From: DATARH01 sp035935235
GTDB lineage: Bacteria; Pseudomonadota; Alphaproteobacteria; ATCC43930; CGMCC-115725
Direction of reading: 5' to 3'
Assembly: GCA_035935235.1 (NCBI GenBank)
Contig: DASYXG010000194.1
Span: forward strand, 1-20,244
DNA length: 20,244 nt
This document shows, piece by piece, positions 14,469 to 20,244 of the stretch. The notes beneath the pieces were generated by a model, which was not told where the DNA came from, made no database searches, and was given only the letters and a program-made list of their open reading frames with translations. Both the position numbers and the translations under genes were made by a program. The first letter of the stretch is position 1; each line of letters starts with the position of its first letter.

Positions 14469-15758
14469 ATGAAGCTGATGTGGTTCCATTTGATGCCGTA
14501 CACCGAGCTTCCCGACGATTTCCGGGAAAAGAACCCGTCGGTGTGGGTCGACATCCATTCCTCGCTGTTCGACCCCCGGCGCGCGCATCACATGTACAAC
14601 GACTTCATGGACGAGCTCGAATTCGCCGCTGAATGCGGCTTCGACGCGATCTGCGTCAACGAGCATCACAATAATGGCTACGGGCTGATGCCCTCGCCCA
14701 ATCTCGTCGCCAGTTCGCTTGCCAGACGCACCACGGACACGGCGCTGTGCGTGCTCGGCAATTCGTTGGCGCTCTACAACCCGCCGACGCGGGTCGCCGA
14801 AGAATTCGCGATGATCGACTGCATCTCCGGCGGCCGGCTCATCGCCGGCTTCCCGGTCGGCTCGCCGATGGACACCTGCTACGCCTACGGCCAGAACCCC
14901 TCGACCCTGCGCGAGCGCTATCACGAGGCGCACGACCTCGTCGTCAAGGCGTGGACCGAAAAGGACACCTTCGCCTTCAACGGCCGCTTCAACCAGCAGC
15001 GCTACGTCAACATCTGGCCGCGGCCGATCCAGCGCCCGCATCCGCCAATCTGGATCCCCGGCGGCGGCTCGGTCGAGACCTGGCAGTGGTGCGCCGAGAT
15101 GGACTACGTCTACTGCTACCTGTCGTATTACGGCTACAAGGCCGGGCAGGCGACGATGACCGGGTTCTGGAACGAGATGGCCAAGCTCGGCAAGGACCGC
15201 AACCCGTACCGCGCCGGCTTCCTGCAATTCGTCGGCGTCGCCGAGACCAGGCAGCAGGCCTTGGAGCTCTACGCCGAGCCGGCCGAGTATTTCTACGGAA
15301 GATGCCTGCACATCGACCCGCGCTTCGCCGGTCCGCCGGGTTACGCGACCGAGGAAACCCAGCGCCGCGGCATCAAGGGCATGGTCTCGCAGGCCGCCGA
15401 TAACAGCGTCCGCGAAACCCAGCGTTACGAGACCAAGTTCCAGACGCTGGCGCGCGAGATGGATGCGATCGTCGACAAGGGCTACGTCATCGTCGGCTCG
15501 CCCGACGAGGTGGTCGAGCAGCTGACCGAGGTGGCGACCAACCTCAATGTCGGCCACCTGATGATGCTCTTGCAGTTCGGCAACATGAAAAAGGAGCTGG
15601 CCAAGTACAACACCCAGCTCTTCGCCGAGAAGGTCATGCCGCGGCTGCAGCGCGTCCACTCCGAGTGGCAAGACCATTGGTGGCCTCAGCCGATGGAAAA
15701 GCGCGAGCGCGCGGCGCCGGCGTCGTTCCATCCGGCCGTGCAAGCGGCGGCGGAGTGA
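14469..15758 (+). CDS. LLM-class flavin-dependent monooxygenase
   Basis: A 429-aa luciferase-superfamily enzyme predicted to use reduced flavin and O2 on a carbon substrate. FDAICVNEHHNNGYGLMPSPNLVAS sits at about 58-82 in barrel strand 2, NPPTRVAEEFAMIDCISGGRLIAGFPVGSP follows near 105-135, and a substrate-loop region with the PRPIQRPHPPIWIPGGG segment lies near 184-200. It is longer than the YhbW-like protein and of another subgroup; the subgroup includes monooxygenases of unknown substrate and is related to type II Baeyer-Villiger enzymes only at superfamily level. The ATG at 14469 has GGGAG about 8 nt upstream. It is followed after 10 nt by an alpha/beta hydrolase and then an oxocamphor-hydrolase-like crotonase, so it probably starts a catabolic operon. 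A reductase supplying FMNH2 is not in the window. Confidence 0.88.
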   Translation: MKLMWFHLMPYTELPDDFREKNPSVWVDIHSSLFDPRRAHHMYNDFMDELEFAAECGFDAICVNEHHNNGYGLMPSPNLVASSLARRTTDTALCVLGNSLALYNPPTRVAEEFAMIDCISGGRLIAGFPVGSPMDTCYAYGQNPSTLRERYHEAHDLVVKAWTEKDTFAFNGRFNQQRYVNIWPRPIQRPHPPIWIPGGGSVETWQWCAEMDYVYCYLSYYGYKAGQATMTGFWNEMAKLGKDRNPYRAGFLQFVGVAETRQQALELYAEPAEYFYGRCLHIDPRFAGPPGYATEETQRRGIKGMVSQAADNSVRETQRYETKFQTLAREMDAIVDKGYVIVGSPDEVVEQLTEVATNLNVGHLMMLLQFGNMKKELAKYNTQLFAEKVMPRLQRVHSEWQDHWWPQPMEKRERAAPASFHPAVQAAAE

Positions 15759-15768
15759 TCGCTGCGCC

Positions 15769-16551
15769 ATGACCGAACCGAAAACGACGTCGATCGAGAT
15801 CAACGGCTATTCCTGCCGCGTGTGGACCGCTGGGTCGGGACCCAAGCTCGGCTTTCTCGCCGGGTTCGGCGGCTTGCCGAAATGGGTCCCGTTCCTCGAC
15901 GCGCTCGCTAAGGAGCGCACCGTCATCGTGCCGTCGCTGCCCGGGTTCCCCGGCGGCGAGCGCGGCCATGTCGCGCTCGACAGCCATCTCGACTGGCTGG
16001 TGGCGACGCGGCAAATCCTCGAAAACGCGGGCCTCGCCGGCGCTGATCTCGCCGGCAGCTCGGTCGGCGGCTCGCTTGCCGCCGAGGTCGCGGCGCTGTG
16101 GCCGGCGATGGTCAAGCGCCTGGCGCTGATCGCGCCCTTCGGCCTGTTCGACGAAAACGACCCGGCGACCGATCCCTGGGCGCAGCGCGCGCCCGACGTG
16201 CCCGGGCTGTTCTGCGCCGACCCGAAGAATTGGGAGATGCTGAAACAGGAGCCCGAAGGCCATAACGATCCTGAATGGCCGATCGAGCAGGTCCGTGCCA
16301 GCGAAGCGGCGGCGCGCATCTTCTGGCCGCTCGGCAACACCAAGCTCGAAAAACGCCTGCCGCTGATCACCGCGCCGACACTCCTTTTATGGGGCGGCGA
16401 AGACAAGGTGATGCCGCGCAGCTATGCCGACAAGTTCGCCCGCGGCATCAAGGGCAAGACCGAGATCAAGGTGATCCCCGGCGCCGGTCACCTCGCCGAA
16501 CTCGACAAGCCCGACGGTGTCGCCACGGCGATCCTGGTTTGGACGAAATGA
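15769..16551 (+). CDS. Alpha/beta hydrolase
   Basis: A 260-aa cytoplasmic alpha/beta-hydrolase-fold protein. The nucleophile elbow is G-S-S-V-G (96-100) with Ser98 as nucleophile. The acid is probably D212 in LLLWGGEDKVMP, and the base is H241 in GAGHLAELDKP. An oxyanion-side LAGFGG motif lies near 30-35, and a lid region with APFGLFDENDPATDPWAQ near 122-139. All three triad residues are present, so it should be active as an esterase, lactonase or C-C hydrolase. The ATG at 15769 begins 10 nt after the LLM stop, implying translation coupling. If the LLM enzyme inserts oxygen to make an ester or lactone, this enzyme could open it; that is inference. A 122-bp repeat-filled gap separates it from the crotonase. 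Confidence 0.9.
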   Translation: MTEPKTTSIEINGYSCRVWTAGSGPKLGFLAGFGGLPKWVPFLDALAKERTVIVPSLPGFPGGERGHVALDSHLDWLVATRQILENAGLAGADLAGSSVGGSLAAEVAALWPAMVKRLALIAPFGLFDENDPATDPWAQRAPDVPGLFCADPKNWEMLKQEPEGHNDPEWPIEQVRASEAAARIFWPLGNTKLEKRLPLITAPTLLLWGGEDKVMPRSYADKFARGIKGKTEIKVIPGAGHLAELDKPDGVATAILVWTK

Positions 16552-16559
16552 AGTAGAGC

Positions 16560-16650
16560 CCCTCTCCCGCATGCGGGAGAGGGTGGCGAGCGAAGCGAGC
16601 CGGGTGAGGGCGTAGCTGACGCACCCTCACCTCCCGCATGCGGGAGAGGG
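16560..16650. repeat. Composite palindromic repeat, two inverted units
   Basis: A perfect 24-bp palindrome at 16560-16583 (CCCTCTCCCGCA then TGCGGGAGAGGG) is followed by a GCGAGCGAAGCGAGC linker. Then GTGAGGG pairs with CCCTCAC, and a second palindromic unit (CTCCCGCATGCGGGAG, 16631-16646) ends the element. It nearly fills the gap between the hydrolase and crotonase genes. It is related to the single unit at 1123-1145 and the variant at 7656-7785. It may reduce read-through or stabilise the upstream mRNA if the genes are cotranscribed. Confidence 0.8.
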
Positions 16651-16673
16651 GCATTTTCGCGAGGAGGATCATC

Positions 16674-17447
16674 ATGCCAACGCGACTTGATGACTACGCC
16701 AACAAATACCAGTGCGTCCGCTTCGAGCGGCGCAACGGCATCCTGCAGATGACCTTGCACACCGATGGCGGCAGCTTACGCTGGGGGTTCGGGCCGCATG
16801 GCGAATTGCCCGACGCGTTCTACGATGTCGGCAACGACCGCGAAAACCGGGTAGTGATCCTTACCGGCACCGGCGCCGAGTTCTCCGGCCCGCGCGCCAC
16901 TCCTGGCACTTCGTCGTTTCCGACCCGGCCCGGCATCGAGCGCATCGATCGCATCCATTGGGAAGGCCGCCACCTGTTGATGAAGCTGCTCGACATCGAG
17001 GTGCCGGTGATCGCTGCGATCAACGGGCCGGCCTGGCGCCACTCGGAAATTCCGCTGTTGTGCGACATCGTCCTCGCCGCCGACACGACGCAGTTCCAGG
17101 ATTCGGCGCATTTTGCCTCGGAGGTGGTGCCCGGCGACGGCATGCATATCGTCATGCCGCTCCTCCTCGGAATGAACCGCGGCCGCTATTACCTGCTCAC
17201 CGGTCAGACGCTCGACGCCAAGAAGGCGCACGAGTTCGGCCTCGTCGCCGAGGTGCTCGCCCCCGACAAGGTGCTCGCCCGCGCCTGGGAAATCGCTGAG
17301 GACCTGGCGAAGAAGCCCACCCTTGCGCTCAGGTACACGCGGCTCTTGCTGACCGAGATGCTCAGGCGCCAGATGCAGGATCTGCTCGGCTACGGTCTCG
17401 GCATGGAGCTCTTGGCGCTCGGCGAAAAACCGGAAGGCCCGGCGTAG
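16674..17447 (+). CDS. Crotonase resembling 6-oxocamphor hydrolase (beta-diketone hydrolase)
   Basis: A 257-aa crotonase-fold protein that matches 6-oxocamphor hydrolase (OCH, a retro-Claisen C-C hydrolase) better than enoyl-CoA hydratase, judged from recall of the OCH sequence. Shared stretches are DRENRVVILTGTG (55-67), IEVPVIAAINGP (108-119), CDIVLAA (130-136), VPGDG (152-156) and GMNRGRYYLLTGQTLDAKKA (166-185). OCH active-site residues His45, His122, His145, Asp154 and Glu244 have counterparts at H42, H123, H146, D155 and E245, and H146 replaces the Glu that a hydratase would use. The expected reaction is hydrolytic cleavage of a cyclic or non-enolisable beta-dicarbonyl, without CoA. The ATG at 16674 has GGAGG at about 8 nt. 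It is third in the LLM-hydrolase run; substrate unknown. Confidence 0.8.
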   Translation: MPTRLDDYANKYQCVRFERRNGILQMTLHTDGGSLRWGFGPHGELPDAFYDVGNDRENRVVILTGTGAEFSGPRATPGTSSFPTRPGIERIDRIHWEGRHLLMKLLDIEVPVIAAINGPAWRHSEIPLLCDIVLAADTTQFQDSAHFASEVVPGDGMHIVMPLLLGMNRGRYYLLTGQTLDAKKAHEFGLVAEVLAPDKVLARAWEIAEDLAKKPTLALRYTRLLLTEMLRRQMQDLLGYGLGMELLALGEKPEGPA

Positions 17448-17480
17448 GAACCGCGCGCGCTTCTCCGCAAACCCGAAACA

Positions 17481-18416
17481 ATGTCGCTCGTCGGGCATTG
17501 GTTTCGTCTGGCGCCAGGTCGGACGGCGCAAGGCGAGGCAACTGCTAAACGGGCGCGGCGGCATCCCTGGCGCGGTCATCTAGCCGGCTCGGAATACGCC
17601 TGGGCCGTCGCCTTCTGCGTCCCGTATCTGGTGCTGTTTCTCGCCATGATCGTCTATCCGGTCGGTTTCGCCCTGTGGATGGGCAGCGATCCGACCCTGT
17701 ACCAGTCGCTGTTTTCCGACCCGGTCTACCTCCAGTCTCTTGTCAACACCGCGCTCTATGTCGGCCTCGCGGTCAATCTGAAGATGGTCCTCGCGCTGCT
17801 GCTCTCGGGCTATTTCATGCGCCGAGGCTGGTGGATCAGGGCCCTGATGGCGGTTTTTACGTTGCCCTGGGCGGTGCCGGCACAGCCGGCTTTTATGTCG
17901 ATCCATTGGATGCTCAACCGCGACTGGGGCCTCGTCAACAACCTGATCTGGGATTTGTCCGGCCGCGACGGTCCGGATTGGCTGGGCGAGCGCTGGACCG
18001 CGCTTGGAGCGGTGATCGCGTCGCATGTCTGGAAATGGCTGCCGTTCTGGACCGTGATCCTGCTGGCGGGGCGGATCGCGATCCCGCTCGATATCCGCGA
18101 AGCGGCCAAGGTCGACGGCGCCACCGGCTTGCGCATGTTCGTACACGTAACCATGCCGCTGCTTGGCAACCTTTATCTGATCAGCACTCTCCTCGCGACG
18201 ATCTTCGCGCTCGGGGATTTCAACACCGTCCGTTTCGTCAGCGGCGGCGGGCCGATGCATGCGACCGATGTACTGGCGACGTTGAGCATTCGCTACGGTC
18301 TTGACCTCGCCAAACCGCGGCTTGGCGTGGCGACGGTATTCTCGGCGATGCCGCTGATGATCCCGTTGGTGATCATGCTGATGCGCAAGCTTCAGACCTC
18401 GCAGGCGCAGCTGTGA
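17481..18416 (+). CDS. ABC transporter permease, sugar-type (MalF/UgpA-like)
   Basis: A 311-aa inner-membrane permease of a binding-protein-dependent carbohydrate importer. After a short basic N-terminus (about 1-36), about six hydrophobic segments follow, the first near 41-62. The cytoplasmic EAA loop DIREAAKVDGATGLRMF (204-220) is intact, with E207, A208, A209 and G213, and the helix order fits MalF-type proteins. The start at ATG 17481 has no clear Shine-Dalgarno. It lies 33 nt after the crotonase stop and could be in that transcript. No binding protein, ATPase or MalG-type partner lies in the visible neighbourhood, so it may be a remnant or served by genes elsewhere. Confidence 0.8.
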   Translation: MSLVGHWFRLAPGRTAQGEATAKRARRHPWRGHLAGSEYAWAVAFCVPYLVLFLAMIVYPVGFALWMGSDPTLYQSLFSDPVYLQSLVNTALYVGLAVNLKMVLALLLSGYFMRRGWWIRALMAVFTLPWAVPAQPAFMSIHWMLNRDWGLVNNLIWDLSGRDGPDWLGERWTALGAVIASHVWKWLPFWTVILLAGRIAIPLDIREAAKVDGATGLRMFVHVTMPLLGNLYLISTLLATIFALGDFNTVRFVSGGGPMHATDVLATLSIRYGLDLAKPRLGVATVFSAMPLMIPLVIMLMRKLQTSQAQL

Positions 18417-18505
18417 CGACGTTCTGTTCGACGTGCCGGCAAACCTGTGCGAGCGTCACTCGCTAGATCCCTCGTCATGCCAGTAGGCCGAATACCCCCG
18501 CTCCA

Positions 18506-19450
18506 ATGCCGAAATCCGACAGCCCCGCGACGAGTAACCTCGCCACTCTCTCGGCGAAGCCCTGGGAGAATTACCCGATACCCGAGCATGTCTTCCTGCC
18601 GCGCGGCATGATCGGGTTCGAGGAGCGGCGCATGCTTTATTGGCTCGCCGCCGAATATTACGGCGGTGCCGGCGTCGTCGTTGATGCCGGCGCCTATCTC
18701 GGTGCGTCTAGCTTCGCGCTGGCCGCGGGGCTCGCCCATTCCCGTCACCGCGCATCCCAGCACGCGACGGTTCACGCGTACGATCGCTTTGTCGCCAGCG
18801 ACGATTACGTCCGCGACGACATTTCCCTCAACTTTTCGCCGGTCGATCTCGACTACGACTATTATCCGGTCTTCGAATTCCAGACGGCGCTCCACCGTGA
18901 CAGGATCGTCGCCCATCGCGGCGATTTTCTGGAGGCTTCCGCCCCCCAATCGCCCATCGAGATTCTGTTTATCGACGTGGCGAAAACCGACGCGCTCAAC
19001 AACCGGCTGGTCGCGCGCTACTTCACCCAGCTGATCCCGGGAAAATCAGTTCTCCTCCAGCAGGACTACTATCAGGCCTGGTACCCGTACATCCCAATCA
19101 CGATGGAGTATTTCCGCGATTGGCTTACGGTCGCCGACGCCAATGTCGACGACAGCTCGCGGCTTTATCTTCTTACCGCAAAAGTTCCTCAGCGGGTGCT
19201 CCAGCGGTTTCTCGACGGTCTTAGCTTGGCCGAGGAGAGCGAATTGCTCCGCCGTGCGATCGAACGTGACTCAGGGCGGGCCCGGATGATGCTGCGCGTG
19301 GCGGAAGTGCTTCATCTGGTCGATCGCCAGGGTCGGCAGGACGAAGCGCGTGCCGCCGCGATCGCGTTGCGCCGCGACCCCGAATTTCAGCCCGACGCCT
19401 ACTATGCGGCCCAGCTGGCGTCGATCGAGCAGTACCGAGGCTTTGTCTAG
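18506..19450 (+). CDS. Class I methyltransferase-like protein (Methyltransf_24 type)
   Basis: A 314-aa soluble protein. VVVDAGAYLGASSFALAAGL (57-76) is motif I, AYDRF near 91-95 is the acidic strand-2 end, GDFLEAS (139-145) and IEILFIDVAKTDALNN (151-166) match motifs IV-V, and PGKSVLLQQDYYQ (178-190) follows. The order fits the Methyltransf_24 group found in surface-glycan and secondary-metabolite loci. A C-terminal helical stretch (about 230-310) may be an accessory domain. The ATG at 18506 has no clear Shine-Dalgarno and the 89-bp gap before it shows nothing else. The substrate is unknown. A sulfatase starts 22 nt downstream, suggesting an operon. Confidence 0.7.
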   Translation: MPKSDSPATSNLATLSAKPWENYPIPEHVFLPRGMIGFEERRMLYWLAAEYYGGAGVVVDAGAYLGASSFALAAGLAHSRHRASQHATVHAYDRFVASDDYVRDDISLNFSPVDLDYDYYPVFEFQTALHRDRIVAHRGDFLEASAPQSPIEILFIDVAKTDALNNRLVARYFTQLIPGKSVLLQQDYYQAWYPYIPITMEYFRDWLTVADANVDDSSRLYLLTAKVPQRVLQRFLDGLSLAEESELLRRAIERDSGRARMMLRVAEVLHLVDRQGRQDEARAAAIALRRDPEFQPDAYYAAQLASIEQYRGFV

Positions 19451-19472
19451 CAGGAGCGGGAGCCAGATCGCC

Positions 19473-20244
19473 ATGCCTGCCGGCAAGAACATCCTCTTTA
19501 TCATGTGCGACCAGCTGCGGTTCGATTACCTCGGCTGCTACGGTCATCCGCACCTCAGGACCCCCAACATCGACGCGCTGGCGGCGCGCGGGGTGCGCTT
19601 CGACCGCGCCTATGTCCAGTCGCCCGTCTGCGGCCCGTCGCGGATGAGCTTCTATACCGGCCGCTACATGCGCTCCCACGGCGCCAACTGGAACGGTTTC
19701 CCGCTACGCGTCGACGAGCCGACCTTGGGCGACCACCTCGCCGAGCTCGGCATGCGGACGGCGCTGGTCGGCAAGACCCATATGGCCGCCGACCTGGCCG
19801 GGCTGAAACGACTCGGCATCGATCCCGCGTCGGCGCTTGGCGTGCACCTGTCCGAATGCGGGTTCGAGCCCTACGAGCGCGATGACGGGCTGCATCCGTC
19901 GAGCCGCCCGCGCCCGGCTTACGACAATTATCTGCGCGCACATGGCTACGACGCCGAGAACCCGTGGGAAGAATGGGCCAATTCCGCCGAGGGCCCGGCT
20001 GATGAGGTGGTGCTCAACGGCTGGCTGCTCAGCCATGGTGACAAGCCGGCGCGCATCCCCGAGGAGCATTCGGAGACCGCGTACACGACGAACCGGGCGA
20101 TGCAGTTCATCGACGAGGCGGCGCGGGACGGGCGCAACTGGTGCCTCCATCTCTCCTACATAAAGCCGCATTGGCCTTATATCGCGCCGGCGCCCTATCA
20201 CGCGATGTACGGGCGGCAGGACATCATCGCCCCGATGCGCGACG
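19473..20244 (+). CDS. Cys-type sulfatase, 5' part (runs off the window)
   Basis: The first about 257 residues of an alkaline-phosphatase-superfamily sulfatase. ILFIMCDQLRFDYLGCYGHP (7-26) has the metal aspartate D13. SPVCGPSR (50-57) holds C53 in the C-x-P-S-R formylglycine signature. LVGKTHM (98-104) gives K101 and H103, and YIKPHWPYIAP near the end is the conserved PHxP-type metal or substrate segment. Cys at the signature requires a formylglycine-generating enzyme, not in the window. Sulfate esters, phosphonate or sulfonate monoesters are possible. There is no signal peptide, so it is likely cytoplasmic. The ATG at 19473 follows GGGAG about 11 nt upstream, and the gene is 22 nt after the methyltransferase-like gene. 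Confidence 0.88.
   Translation, partial: MPAGKNILFIMCDQLRFDYLGCYGHPHLRTPNIDALAARGVRFDRAYVQSPVCGPSRMSFYTGRYMRSHGANWNGFPLRVDEPTLGDHLAELGMRTALVGKTHMAADLAGLKRLGIDPASALGVHLSECGFEPYERDDGLHPSSRPRPAYDNYLRAHGYDAENPWEEWANSAEGPADEVVLNGWLLSHGDKPARIPEEHSETAYTTNRAMQFIDEAARDGRNWCLHLSYIKPHWPYIAPAPYHAMYGRQDIIAPMRD

Noticed and set aside
14433..15803. 456-codon minus-strand frame opposite the LLM gene
   Set aside because: The plus-strand LLM protein has clear motifs and a Shine-Dalgarno; the antisense product is low-complexity HR/VL-rich.
16560..16650. Possible CRISPR-like or terminator array
   Set aside because: Only two inverted units without equal spacers, and related copies sit elsewhere in the window; a REP-like repeat explains it better, and no T-run follows.
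18417..18505. Remnant of a second ABC permease after the MalF-like gene
   Set aside because: No frame in the gap reads as permease sequence.

Overview
This is a GC-rich, gene-dense chromosomal stretch. The evidence points to an alphaproteobacterium, most likely Hyphomicrobiales of the Bradyrhizobium / Rhodopseudomonas / Xanthobacteraceae type. Reasons are the strong third-position G/C bias, several short palindromic interspersed repeats that I recall from that order (not searched), and the mix of catabolic enzymes: a family III CoA-transferase, luciferase-type oxidoreductases, a crotonase and a sulfatase. I see no rRNA, tRNA, CRISPR array, transposase or phage structural genes.

Left part (1-7.8 kb). 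The end of a plus-strand gene, perhaps Mur-ligase-like, meets a minus-strand group: CoA-transferase (first), glutathione S-transferase, then a UbiE-type methyltransferase. Divergent from this group is a plus-strand block of different character: an AT-richer methyltransferase-like gene (3348-4067) and a polytopic membrane protein split by an in-frame TAA into 4155-4781 and 4797-5690. Convergent to these is a minus-strand pair, a TauE/SafE-type permease followed by an M20 amidohydrolase, preceded by a large composite palindromic repeat.

Middle part (7.8-14.3 kb). Mostly single genes: a GTG-started 117-aa unknown protein, an Fsr-like MFS transporter, a YhbW-like LLM oxidoreductase and a free-standing DUF2156 acyltransferase-like protein, all on the minus strand. 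Then come a ThDP-dependent acetolactate-synthase-like enzyme (plus) and a convergent small lipoprotein with a phage-tail-lysozyme-like domain.

Right part (14.4-20.2 kb). A plus-strand run: a 429-aa LLM monooxygenase, an alpha/beta hydrolase and a crotonase that resembles 6-oxocamphor hydrolase rather than ordinary enoyl-CoA hydratase. It is followed by an isolated MalF-type ABC permease, a second unrelated methyltransferase-like gene and the 5' part of a Cys-type sulfatase. The LLM/hydrolase/crotonase trio is the most coherent candidate system. By homology it could form a module that oxygenates and then cleaves the C-C bond of a cyclic or beta-dicarbonyl compound. Its substrate cannot be read from sequence.
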